DNA of 45,829 bases from an uncultured Collinsella sp. (lineage in GTDB: Bacteria; Actinomycetota; Coriobacteriia; Coriobacteriales; Coriobacteriaceae): NCBI GenBank assembly GCA_900542965.1, contig UQPY01000010.1, positions 1 to 45,829 on the forward strand, in the 5' to 3' direction. Made by a program: the position numbers and the translations under genes. The notes beneath the pieces were generated by a model, which was given only the letters and a program-made list of their open reading frames with translations, did no database searches and had not been told where the DNA came from. Numbering within the stretch: position 1 is the stretch's first letter; every line of letters begins with the position of its first letter. Of this stretch, positions 15,820-23,794 are shown piece by piece.

Positions 15820-16227
15820 GTGCGCAAGGCACTGGCACAACCTCATACTAAGCAATTCCTCAAGTTCGCTGTCGTGGGTCTTATCTCCTTTGGCATCGAC
15901 TGGGGCATGCTCATTGCGCTCGTCGAGCTGTTCCATCTCGACTTTTTGATGAGCACCACGATCTCGTTTACCACGTCCGTCGTGGTCAACTACTGGCTCA
16001 GCATGAAGTACGTGTTCGACCACCGTGAGGGTATGAGCCGCAAGCGCGAGTTCACGATCTTCACCATCCTGTCGGTGATTGGTTTAGGTCTCAACGACCT
16101 GTACATGTTTGTGGGCGTCACGTTTTTGAGCATCGGCTACCAGGCCATGAAGGCCATCGCCACGTTCCTGGTCACCTGGTACAACTACTTCAGCCGCCGC
16201 TTCTTCCTCGAAGGCGCACGGTCGTAG
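15820..16227 (+). CDS. GtrA-family membrane protein (second of a tandem pair)
   Basis: A 135-aa paralogue of the preceding protein. They share the sequence blocks KF.VVG, MKYVF.H..GMSR(K/R)REF.IF..LSVIGL.LND, and an RR/RK-FFLEG-type ending, so they arose by duplication. It has four predicted membrane helices, beginning FLKFAVVGLISFGIDWGMLI. Translation appears to start at GTG 15820, with a weak GGATGTG ribosome site. The 219-base gap from the first copy probably holds its own promoter. A strong terminator follows at 16254-16288. Whether the two form a heteromeric flippase or serve different substrates cannot be told from sequence. Confidence 0.83.
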   Translation: MRKALAQPHTKQFLKFAVVGLISFGIDWGMLIALVELFHLDFLMSTTISFTTSVVVNYWLSMKYVFDHREGMSRKREFTIFTILSVIGLGLNDLYMFVGVTFLSIGYQAMKAIATFLVTWYNYFSRRFFLEGARS

Positions 16228-16253
16228 TCGATTCACTATTTGCTTGAATGTAT

Positions 16254-16288
16254 AACCGGTTGGAATTCCCGTTCCAACCGGTTTTTTG
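16254..16288 (+). terminator. Strong rho-independent terminator after the GtrA pair
   Basis: AACCGGTTGGAA (16254-16265) pairs exactly with TTCCAACCGGTT (16272-16283), followed by a run of T to 16287. Confidence 0.92.
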
Positions 16289-16326
16289 TTTGCCGAGAGA
16301 CCCGGCGACCCAGTCCTCTACGCATG

Positions 16327-16366
16327 AAAAACGGGCAGCCCGGATGTTTGTCCGAACCGCCCGTTT
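16327..16366 (-). terminator. Terminator of the DUF4430 operon
   Basis: On the minus strand AAACGGGC pairs with GCCCGTTTTT, the T-run being the complement of 16327-16331. It lies 20 bases beyond the stop of the second DUF4430 gene and closes the riboswitch-led operon. Confidence 0.8.
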
Positions 16367-16386
16367 GGTGCGATATGTCGAGGTCT

Positions 16387-17289
16387 CTAGCCTGTAACGT
16401 AATACCAGACTACGTTGTCGCCATTGGAGAGAACGTAGTTACTGCAGGCCGTCATGGGCGTTGTGCCGTTGACGGAATACATCCAGCCGCTCGTGCCGCC
16501 GTACTGTTTCTCGGCCAAACCACCAATCGCAGAAACATACGTGCCGTACGATGAGCCGTGTGCGTTGACAGAAAGGCCCAGCGCGCACAGGGCATCGTAG
16601 ACGGTAGCACCTTCGTTAAAGGTAAAGGTGCCACCAGAGGACACAGGATTGTCCACAGCGCTCGATGTGACCGAAACCGTCACCGTAACGTAGTTGGACT
16701 CCTGTGAGCCGCTCTGGCCGCCCGAGGAGGCGTTTCCACCATTAGAGGATGAGGCTCCATTAGACGACTGGCCACCGCCCGAAGAAGCACCGCCAGACAC
16801 ATTGGAAGTATCACCGGCTCCCGTATTTTGGGCAGCGGATTTATCGCCAGACTTCTTGCCGTCCTGACCATCGGACTTCTTGCTATCCGAGCTTTTATCC
16901 GATTCCTTGTCCGAAGACTCAGAATCGTCCTTGCCGTCGTTCGAACCCTTTGACTCGTCTTTTGCATCATTCGATGACTTGGAGTCCTCGGAACTGGCCT
17001 CGCCCGAAGTCGTAGTCGAGCCAGACGCCTTGGTGTCCTTGGTGACGACGCTCTCCCCCGTCACGGTCTGAATGATCCAGTCAATGGACCAGGCGCCACT
17101 CTCGGAGGGATGGACAAAGCCCAGCGAGACGACGATCAGAATGGTGCACGCGGCAGTCAGAACGCCAAGAAGCGCCTTCCGTCGAGGGACGGACGCCGCC
17201 GAAGCGGCGCCCTGTTGCTTTGAATCGTCGAACTGAATGAACGAGGAATCTGGTTGCTTGGGGTCAGCGTCCTTGGATTTATTGGACAC
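16387..17289 (-). CDS. Membrane-anchored DUF4430 (transcobalamin-like) protein
   Basis: A protein of about 300 aa with a short cytoplasmic N-terminus and one membrane helix (LLGVLTAACTILIVVSLGF). About 130 residues of Ser/Gly/Lys/Asp-rich spacer follow. The C-terminal DUF4430 domain shows its hallmarks: GATVYDALCALG, then GGTSGWMYSVNGTTP and LSNGDNVVWYYV. DUF4430 (PF14478) resembles the C-terminal domain of transcobalamin/intrinsic factor. GTG 17289 is the better start, because AGGTGA lies five bases before it; GTG 17298 follows the upstream stop directly. The gene is coupled to the 1258-aa protein and under the same cobalamin riboswitch. I infer an extracellular corrinoid-binding partner tethered outside the membrane. 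Confidence 0.82.
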   Translation of the reverse strand: MSNKSKDADPKQPDSSFIQFDDSKQQGAASAASVPRRKALLGVLTAACTILIVVSLGFVHPSESGAWSIDWIIQTVTGESVVTKDTKASGSTTTSGEASSEDSKSSNDAKDESKGSNDGKDDSESSDKESDKSSDSKKSDGQDGKKSGDKSAAQNTGAGDTSNVSGGASSGGGQSSNGASSSNGGNASSGGQSGSQESNYVTVTVSVTSSAVDNPVSSGGTFTFNEGATVYDALCALGLSVNAHGSSYGTYVSAIGGLAEKQYGGTSGWMYSVNGTTPMTACSNYVLSNGDNVVWYYVTG

Positions 17290-17298
17290 AGCCCTCAC

Positions 17299-20200
17299 CT
17301 ACCGACGTTTGGTGAACACGAACACGCCGACGATGGCGAGACCGATGACGCCGGCGGCAACGCCGACGATGGCGAGCGGATTGGTGCCAGTCTCCTGCTC
17401 GGAAGCACTAGAGGACTTCTTAGCAGTGGTCGTGGAAGCAGCGCCCGTATCGGACTTGGAATCGGACTTCTTGTCGGACTTGCTGTCCTTCTTGTCAGAC
17501 TTCTTGTCAGACTTCTTGTCAGACTTCTTCTCGTCCTTCTTGTCGGACTTCTTGTCGTCCTTGGTCTCCGTCTTGATTGACACTGTTGTCTTGGTCACCG
17601 GCTTCTTGCCCGGGGCAATAGCGCCGCCCTTCGAGCCGGAACCAGAACCCGTGCCAGCGCCAGTACCGGAACCGGTACCAGAACCGCTACCGCCGTTGGA
17701 ACCAGCACCGCCATTGCCGCCAGGGTTAACGGCATTCTTGGTCCACTTGGCATACAACGTAAGGTCGGCCGTCACCGGCGTACCGAAGTCATACGCCTGC
17801 GTGCAAGCCTCATCGGTATACCAACCGCCGAAAGTGTAGCCATCGCGCGTCGGATCGGCCGGCTTGACCAGCTTGCCGTCGGCCGTAGCAACAAACTTAG
17901 TGTCGCAAGCAGACCCGCCGTTGGAATTAAAGGCAACCGTCCAAGACTCAACGGCCCCGAGCTTGAACAGCGTGCCCGAATCATTGATGTAGTACAGGTT
18001 GCCAGATGCATCGGCAATGACCGGAGAGTCACAGTACTGGTAATGGCCAGCCGCATCATAAATCTGCGTCGCCTCTGCATCGCCGAGCGTATAGCGATAC
18101 ACGCCACCGCCAGCAGAGTAGTTGACGTAATCCTTGCTATCCGCGCTGTTAACGGTGAAGTACACATAGGTCTTGCCGCCCTGAACACTCACCAGCGGAG
18201 TAGCAGCAATGCCATTGAGGCCAGCCGGCAGCGCCTTGCCGTCGGCAGCAGCGACCATCGTGGTCTTACCCGTCTTCAGGTTATAGAGAACCAGAGCAGA
18301 GCCAGTAGCCGTCTGTCCGCCGACAATCAGATTGTCACCAGCCACCGCCGGTGCGCTCATGTTATTAGTAAGACCCAAGTCGACCGTCTTCTGCTCGCTC
18401 AGTACACCCTTCGCCGAAAGCGAAATCACATGGAGCTTTCCGTCGTGCGTCATCTGATAGAAGGTCGAACCATTGGACGGATCGGCAATGCAATCGGCAT
18501 TTGCAACAGCGCCGAGCTTCATGGTCGAAACGACATCGCCCGTCGTCTTATCAATGCACTTAAGCGTGCCCGCGCTCGTAGGAACGATGGCATACTTATC
18601 CGTCAAAGCCGCACCAGTCCAGTAATAGCCCTCGGAAGCGTCAATGTTCTGCCAAGAGACTTCGCCCGTGGCAATCTTGATACGCTTAAGGGAGCCGTTG
18701 CCGTAGGTCGCGTTGTAGTTCTCGTCATACGAAATATCGACCGTACCAACATAGACGTACTCGCCGTCCGAAACGACGGTGCAGGAGCTCTGCGTCAAGT
18801 CCGTCAAACCGGGCGTCAGCCACTTGCAGATCAGCTTGTCTGCAGTAATCGCCTGGACCGCACCGCCGTTGAGCGGAACGATGATAAGGCCATTGGTATA
18901 GATCGGACGAGAGGTATAGCTCACCTTGGAGGCAAGCGGCGCAGAGGCAACCTTTTTGCCCGTGGACGAATCGATCTTAATGAGCTCGTTCTCGGTCGCA
19001 ATATACACAAAGCCGTTAGCGATGACAGGTTCGCTGCAGTTGGCATACTGCTGACCAGACTCGGCCTTCCAATCGAAGGCCCACTTAAGACCGGCGGCCT
19101 GCGCAGGCGTCTTGGCATCCGTTACGGTCGAACCGTTGCCACTGTTGCCGTAGCCGGCCCACTCGGCATTCCAATCAGGAGTCGTCGCATTCGGGTCCAC
19201 GACAATCTTGTCGGGATCGGGCATGGCCGAATCGTCGGTGGTATAGGCAAGCGTAACCTTATCGCCGCTCTTGAGCGTGACCTGGTTGGCACAGAGAGAT
19301 GAGGACTCTCCGTTGATATACAGATGCCAGTATTTACCGGTCGCACCATCATAGCCGTAAGACTTGTCTTCGAACGGCGAAGTAATGGACCAGTATGCAC
19401 CACTCTGGGAGGCCTTGTAATCGATGCCCTTCGCCTTCAGAACCGTCTCAATAAGGTCCTGGGCCGTAGAGCCTTCGGGCAGGGAAACGTTGCTTGCCGA
19501 GCCCCAGCGAGTATTGTTGCCGTTGACATCGGGGCCGATGATATCGGCGGATCCAAGCACCTGGCCAGGGAGGGCATCGCTGTCGCCAGCATACATAAAG
19601 GTGACGGCGTCACCCTCATGGAGCTCGTAGGCACCAGCGCCAACGTCGGCGAACTTGTACTTTGCGTCGGACTTGCCCTTTACGTAGAAGCGCCAATAGC
19701 TATTGGTCGCAGCATCAGAGCCACAATAGGTCTTACCGTCAAGCGGCGAGGTAATGCCCCTAAGGTACCAACCCCAAGACTCTTCTGTAGCTTTGAGTTT
19801 AAGACCAGTCTGCTCCAACAGGTCCTTAGCAGTAGAGCCCGCCTTGAGACTCGTCTGGCCCGTCGAAGCCCAAACCTGCTGCTTGCCGTCCTTGTCCTTG
19901 CCAAGCACCTGAACGGAAGCATGGACAGAATCGGACGGCAACTGGTCGCCCCAGCCACCGTAGAACCACGTGACGGTATCGCCGGCATGGATGGTGACAT
20001 TGTCCGCCGTATAGTCACTCGACTTGCCGTTGATAAACAGCTGCCAATAGGTCGAATAATCTTGGGGCGTACCCAGCTCAACACCGTTGTACTTAAGGCT
20101 CAGAATGAAGGAGCCCGCAGCAACGGCGTCAATATCATTCGCCTCAAGCGCGACCTTCGTAAGATCAAGCGCGCTCGAACCGGACGTCACCACATACTGC

Positions 20201-21075
20201 GCGTTGTCGACCCAGGTCTGAGTCTTGCCCTGGGCATCGCGACCAATGACGGTCACATTCGCAGCAAGCTGGTCCTTAACGACAGGGGACGCGCTACCAC
20301 CCGTAAAGGCAAACTCAATCTTCTGCCCCTGGGTGAGTTTGACGCTGCTCGCGCCAACCGAGGAAGACGCGCCGTCGACGAACAGCTGCCAGTAGGCATG
20401 AGTCGCCGGATCGTAGGCAAGCGTGCGGCCATCGCTCGGGGAGGTGATGCTTTCGAGGTAGAAACCGTATGCCGTGTTCGGATCGTACTTCGCCTTGAAG
20501 CCCGTCTTCTCCTGCAGCTTAATGAAGGCATCCGCAGCCGTCGCGCCCTCGTCGAGCTTGAGCTGCGTAGGCGCCACCCAGGTCTGAGCCTTGCCGTCGG
20601 CATCGGTGCCGATAATCGAGAACGAGACCTCGACTTGTTTCTTGGCGACATCGCCGGTTTCTGTCGGGTTCTCCGTCTGAACGGCAGCCGCGGCGGCAGA
20701 TCCTGCTTGGCCAGCGGCTGCCGTCGAAGACTGCTCGCTCGTGGCAGAGCTCTCCCCCGTCGCCGAGCCTTCGTCGCCAGTTGCTGCCTCGTTTGCGGCG
20801 GCACTGGCTGCGGGCGCGCTCCCGGAATCCGAAACCTCGGCGCCGCTCTGCTCAGCGGTACCGCCCGCAAGCGCTGCGTCCTCGCCTGGCGTCGTAGCCT
20901 GAGCCACAGCGTCGGTAATGCCCTCGGCACCCTCGGCCCACAGCTGAGCCGGCGTGGTGCCAAAGGCCATCGCGAAGGCCAGGAATGCCACCAGGCAGCG
21001 CTTTGCCACGCCGCGCGCGATTACGCCACGGCGACGAAGCGAGGCACGCTGGCACTCGTCCTCAAACATATCCAT
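17299..21075 (-). CDS. Giant secreted DUF4430-repeat / beta-propeller / InlB-repeat surface protein, candidate cobalamin-capture protein
   Basis: The 1258-aa protein begins with a signal peptide (RCLVAFLAFAMAFGTTPAQLWA, residues 26-47) and an Ala/Ser/Thr/Glu-rich stretch. Four DUF4430-like repeats follow at about 148-260, 272-376, 386-497 and 508-613, each ending with W.(L/F)(F/Y)(V/I).G.S. A PQQ/BamB-like beta-propeller covers about 664-1045, with repeated strands such as VYIATENELIKIDSSTGKKV. One InlB B-repeat (DGYTFGGWYTDEACT) lies at 1046-1110, then a Gly/Ser linker, a Lys/Asp/Ser repeat tract, and a C-terminal helix with KRR tail. No LPxTG is present; EQETG occupies its place. ATG 21075 is chosen because AGGA lies five bases upstream and it keeps the signal peptide N-terminal. 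A cobalamin riboswitch precedes it. The B12 role is inferred from riboswitch plus DUF4430. Confidence 0.8.
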   Translation of the reverse strand: MDMFEDECQRASLRRRGVIARGVAKRCLVAFLAFAMAFGTTPAQLWAEGAEGITDAVAQATTPGEDAALAGGTAEQSGAEVSDSGSAPAASAAANEAATGDEGSATGESSATSEQSSTAAAGQAGSAAAAAVQTENPTETGDVAKKQVEVSFSIIGTDADGKAQTWVAPTQLKLDEGATAADAFIKLQEKTGFKAKYDPNTAYGFYLESITSPSDGRTLAYDPATHAYWQLFVDGASSSVGASSVKLTQGQKIEFAFTGGSASPVVKDQLAANVTVIGRDAQGKTQTWVDNAQYVVTSGSSALDLTKVALEANDIDAVAAGSFILSLKYNGVELGTPQDYSTYWQLFINGKSSDYTADNVTIHAGDTVTWFYGGWGDQLPSDSVHASVQVLGKDKDGKQQVWASTGQTSLKAGSTAKDLLEQTGLKLKATEESWGWYLRGITSPLDGKTYCGSDAATNSYWRFYVKGKSDAKYKFADVGAGAYELHEGDAVTFMYAGDSDALPGQVLGSADIIGPDVNGNNTRWGSASNVSLPEGSTAQDLIETVLKAKGIDYKASQSGAYWSITSPFEDKSYGYDGATGKYWHLYINGESSSLCANQVTLKSGDKVTLAYTTDDSAMPDPDKIVVDPNATTPDWNAEWAGYGNSGNGSTVTDAKTPAQAAGLKWAFDWKAESGQQYANCSEPVIANGFVYIATENELIKIDSSTGKKVASAPLASKVSYTSRPIYTNGLIIVPLNGGAVQAITADKLICKWLTPGLTDLTQSSCTVVSDGEYVYVGTVDISYDENYNATYGNGSLKRIKIATGEVSWQNIDASEGYYWTGAALTDKYAIVPTSAGTLKCIDKTTGDVVSTMKLGAVANADCIADPSNGSTFYQMTHDGKLHVISLSAKGVLSEQKTVDLGLTNNMSAPAVAGDNLIVGGQTATGSALVLYNLKTGKTTMVAAADGKALPAGLNGIAATPLVSVQGGKTYVYFTVNSADSKDYVNYSAGGGVYRYTLGDAEATQIYDAAGHYQYCDSPVIADASGNLYYINDSGTLFKLGAVESWTVAFNSNGGSACDTKFVATADGKLVKPADPTRDGYTFGGWYTDEACTQAYDFGTPVTADLTLYAKWTKNAVNPGGNGGAGSNGGSGSGTGSGTGAGTGSGSGSKGGAIAPGKKPVTKTTVSIKTETKDDKKSDKKDEKKSDKKSDKKSDKKDSKSDKKSDSKSDTGAASTTTAKKSSSASEQETGTNPLAIVGVAAGVIGLAIVGVFVFTKRR
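17488..17529. repeat. 12-bp in-frame tandem repeat inside the surface-protein gene
   Basis: CTTCTTGTCAGA repeats three and a half times, encoding SDKK units of the wall-spanning tract. The unit is a multiple of three, so slippage would change tract length without a frameshift. Confidence 0.8.
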
Positions 21076-21209
21076 TTGTCTCCTACTGTCTGTACTTGGA
21101 GCGTTGCCTTGAAGCTGCCCCACGTCATCGCGCATGTTGCGCTCGAGTTCCCCCATCGGGGTCCCCCTTCCCTCCAGAGCCCTATGCACACCGGCGGCAT
21201 ACGCCGCAG

Positions 21210-21386
21210 CCGCATGCAAGATGGGAGGCGATCCGACTTAACCTTAACGACTCGGGCGCGCCGTCCGATCTGCGACGCGAACATCCCGAGCCAAGAGGAA
21301 TTACGGTTACTGGTACAGCCGGGGACTTGCACCCCGATTCTCCCAAACGCGCAGGAAAACCGCGCATTCGTGCGTCTCCGCACCAC
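21210..21386 (-). ncRNA. Cobalamin (B12) riboswitch
   Basis: Read on the minus strand, the leader carries the conserved core of the cobalamin class in order: GGTGCGG near the 5' end, GGGAGAATCGGGGTGCAAGT, CCCCGGCTGTACC, AGTAACCGTAA, then a variable stem and AAGTCGGATCGCCTCCC (complement of 21223-21239). The latter matches the B12-box AGTCAGGATACCTGCC pattern. A GC-rich hairpin GCGGCGTATGCCGC follows at 21195-21208, and about 140 bases separate the aptamer from the ATG at 21075. CTCC upstream of the AGGAG ribosome site could form a sequestering stem. Adenosyl- or methylcobalamin binding would be expected to repress the downstream operon. Confidence 0.9.
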
Positions 21387-21414
21387 CATCTAGGCCATCG
21401 ATTAAAACCGTCAA
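21387..21414 (-). promoter_or_regulatory. Probable sigma-70-type promoter of the riboswitch operon
   Basis: On the minus strand TTGACG (21409-21414) and TAGATG (21387-21392) are separated by 16 bases. Transcription would start just ahead of the riboswitch. Confidence 0.6.
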
Positions 21415-21427
21415 TATGCTATCACGC

Positions 21428-21455
21428 AAAAGGGCCTCGCACGCAGGCGAAGCCC
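21428..21455 (-). terminator. Terminator after the ubiB-like gene
   Basis: On the minus strand GGGCTTCGC pairs with GCGAGGCCC (21432-21440 with 21447-21455, one mismatch), followed by TTTT. It insulates the UbiB unit from the riboswitch promoter. Confidence 0.75.
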
Positions 21456-21506
21456 AAGGTAAAAGCTATTGTTTGCGATAGGAGAATGCGGTGACGGTCG
21501 CAGCCT

Positions 21507-23270
21507 CTAGTGCTTGCCGCCGTGGCTGTTGAGCCAGATATTGCGACCCAGCATAAGCGCCAGCACCAGCGCGCTCACGTAGCCCATAAAGCCAATGACT
21601 GGGATACCAAACACAACCGGCTCGATGCGCGCGTAGTACACCACCGACGAACCGATAAACAGACCGGCGATCACAATCGCCATCGACATGCGGTCGATAA
21701 TTCCACCCAGCTGTCGCAGCGCCTTATCGCTGCTCATGATCTGCGTGTTCACCTTAAGCTGGCCGCGCGTAAGCATGCGCGAAGCCAAGCCCAGATACTC
21801 GGCCGCCTCGAGCGAGCCTTTTGCCGCGCGATAGCTGCTCGCGGCAAGATCGCGGCTCATCTCGCGCATGCGGGCGTAGGTGCTCTTCTCGTTTTTGATG
21901 TGCGTCTGGATGATCTGGATCATGTTGACGTTGGGCATGTACTCGGTCAACAGGCCCTCGAGCGTCACCATGCCGCGGGCGAACATCGTCACCACGCTCG
22001 GCAGCTCAACGTCATTCTTACGCGCGAGGTTTAACAGCGAGGTCAAAAACTCGCCGATATCCAGATCCTTCAGGTCAAGACCCGCAAAGTCGGCGACGAT
22101 AAAGTCCAGGTCGGACAAAAAGGCCGAATGATCGAGCTCGGCCGAATCGCCACGCGTCACGGCGAAGCGCATGAGCGAATCCTTGAGCTTGGGCACGTCA
22201 CCCTCGGCCACGGCGAAAATCATGTCCTTGACGATACCGCGATCGTGACTCGACATGCGTCCGACCATGCCCAAGTCGATAAAGTAAACGATGTCGTCCT
22301 TGAGAATGATGTTTCCCGCATGCGGGTCGGCATGGAAAAAGCCGTCATCGAGCACCTGCGTCGAGTAGTCCTCGACAATCGCGGCACCGATCTTTTCCAA
22401 GTCATAGCCCTCGGCCACCAAGTGTTCAGGATCGGCGATCGAAATGCCGTCGACGTAATCCATAACCACCACGTGCTCGGTGCACAGGTCCAGATAGGAT
22501 TTAGGGCACGTCACGCCATGAACGCTCTTATGGAACTCGTAGAAGTCGTTGAGGTTTTTGGCTTCGGCCAAAAAGTTGGTCTCCTCGCGAAACGAGGTCC
22601 ACAACTCCTCGACTACGCCGTGCAGGTCAACGAATTGATCGGTGTTGACGAACTTGGAAACGATACGCACCACCGAGCGGATGATATCGATGTCCTGTGC
22701 CATAACCTGCTGCGCACCGGGGCGCTGCACCTTGACGGCCACGTCCTCGCCCGTCACCAGACGAGCGCGGTGCACCTGCGCGAGCGATGCGCTACCAAGC
22801 GGATTGGGGTCGATCGCATCGAACATCTCCCCCAGGCGCAGGCCGTATTCTTCTTCCAGACAGCTGAGTACGACCTCGTACGGCACCGGCTCCACGTCGG
22901 AGCGCAGACGACGCAGCTCGTCGCAAAAGCGCTGCGGCAGAATCTCGGACCGGTTGGCCAAAATCTGCCCCATCTTGACGAACATGGGGCCGAGTTCCTC
23001 GAGCAGGCGGCGCAAACGAACCGGCGTGAGGTTATCCCACACGCGGTACTTTTTGACCAGGCGAACAATCTGCCCGATGCGTTCGCGACGACCCGCCGGC
23101 GTGAGCTGGTATTCCTCGTCCGGCGCCATCGCGTCGGGCTCCTCGGGGACCATATCGACAGCGCGCGGCTTCTTGCGAGCGCCCGAGACGACGGCATCGA
23201 CCTCATCGACAACCGCCGCCTCGTCACCCAGAGGATCTAGATTGTTGTAATCGGTGGTGGAATCTGCCAT
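21507..23270 (-). CDS. ABC1/UbiB (AarF)-family atypical protein kinase-like ATPase
   Basis: A 587-aa membrane-linked member of the UbiB/AarF/COQ8 family, whose members support isoprenoid lipid and quinone biosynthesis through ATPase or kinase-like activity. The signature KxGQ appears as FVKMGQILANR. The Ala-rich loop, replacing a glycine-rich loop, is GSASLAQVH. AVKVQRPG holds the ATP-site Lys, FFHADPHAGN the catalytic loop, and YFIDLGMVG the metal-binding DFG-like motif. Two membrane helices close the protein (MAIVIAGLFIGSSVVYYA and VIGFMGYVSALVLALML). The acidic N-terminal 60 residues look disordered. It follows the phasin-like gene by 8 bases without a clear ribosome site, suggesting translational coupling. 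Confidence 0.9.
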   Translation of the reverse strand: MADSTTDYNNLDPLGDEAAVVDEVDAVVSGARKKPRAVDMVPEEPDAMAPDEEYQLTPAGRRERIGQIVRLVKKYRVWDNLTPVRLRRLLEELGPMFVKMGQILANRSEILPQRFCDELRRLRSDVEPVPYEVVLSCLEEEYGLRLGEMFDAIDPNPLGSASLAQVHRARLVTGEDVAVKVQRPGAQQVMAQDIDIIRSVVRIVSKFVNTDQFVDLHGVVEELWTSFREETNFLAEAKNLNDFYEFHKSVHGVTCPKSYLDLCTEHVVVMDYVDGISIADPEHLVAEGYDLEKIGAAIVEDYSTQVLDDGFFHADPHAGNIILKDDIVYFIDLGMVGRMSSHDRGIVKDMIFAVAEGDVPKLKDSLMRFAVTRGDSAELDHSAFLSDLDFIVADFAGLDLKDLDIGEFLTSLLNLARKNDVELPSVVTMFARGMVTLEGLLTEYMPNVNMIQIIQTHIKNEKSTYARMREMSRDLAASSYRAAKGSLEAAEYLGLASRMLTRGQLKVNTQIMSSDKALRQLGGIIDRMSMAIVIAGLFIGSSVVYYARIEPVVFGIPVIGFMGYVSALVLALMLGRNIWLNSHGGKH

Positions 23271-23278
23271 CTGCGCTG

Positions 23279-23695
23279 CTACTCGGCCTCTTCGGTATCC
23301 TTCGCATCGTCGGGCTCAACGGACTCAACGGGCACCGAGGTCACGTTGTCCTCGACCGAATCGACGATGTCGCGCACATGGGCCAGGAAGGCCGTGCGCT
23401 CGGGGGCGGTCATAACGCGGACGCGAGCCAGAATGAGCTCGTCGAGCACGCGCTGGGCCGCGGTCTCGCCCTGCGTGCCCAAGCGCTCGGTCAGATCGGA
23501 GATGGTACCGCCGGCCTGCTCGAACATGTCGGACACACTGCGGGCGATATCGGGGGTGGTGGTGTCCTTGCGGACCTGCTCGCCCTTGGTGTTAAGGTCG
23601 TCGAGGACCTTCTTGCCGCCTTCGACAGCAACGGCGGCAGCGCCAAAGCCCACGTTAATGGCGCCGTTAACAAGCTGATCGAGTTTCATAACCAT
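23279..23695 (-). CDS. Phasin-like small helical protein
   Basis: A 138-aa protein of amphipathic helices (KLDQLVNGAINVGFGAAAVAVEGGKKVLDDL, abbreviated here by its two ends) with an acidic C-terminal tail (EPDDAKDTEEAE). The layout is like PhaF/PhaI-type phasins and related polyhydroxyalkanoate-associated proteins. The start is ATG 23695, six bases after GGAG; an ATG at 23707 lies upstream of that site. No PHA synthase is seen in the window, so a granule role is doubtful. Its coupling to UbiB suggests a regulatory or scaffolding partner of that ATPase, which is an inference from position alone. Confidence 0.6.
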   Translation of the reverse strand: MVMKLDQLVNGAINVGFGAAAVAVEGGKKVLDDLNTKGEQVRKDTTTPDIARSVSDMFEQAGGTISDLTERLGTQGETAAQRVLDELILARVRVMTAPERTAFLAHVRDIVDSVEDNVTSVPVESVEPDDAKDTEEAE

Positions 23696-23794
23696 GGTTA
23701 TCTCCAATCACAAACAACTGCATTGGCGTTCTTGTACCCAAGATTGAGTGAAAGCGACAAAGCGTTTTAGCGCTATTCGATCGACGGGAAATCC

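Noticed and set aside
17460..17540. Regular short repeats that could suggest a CRISPR array
   Set aside because: The unit is 12 bases with no spacers and encodes SDKK residues within an open frame.
18043..21393. Long plus-strand frames (419 and 689 codons) opposite the DUF4430-repeat gene
   Set aside because: They are antisense shadows of a gene with signal peptide, recognisable domains, riboswitch and terminator.
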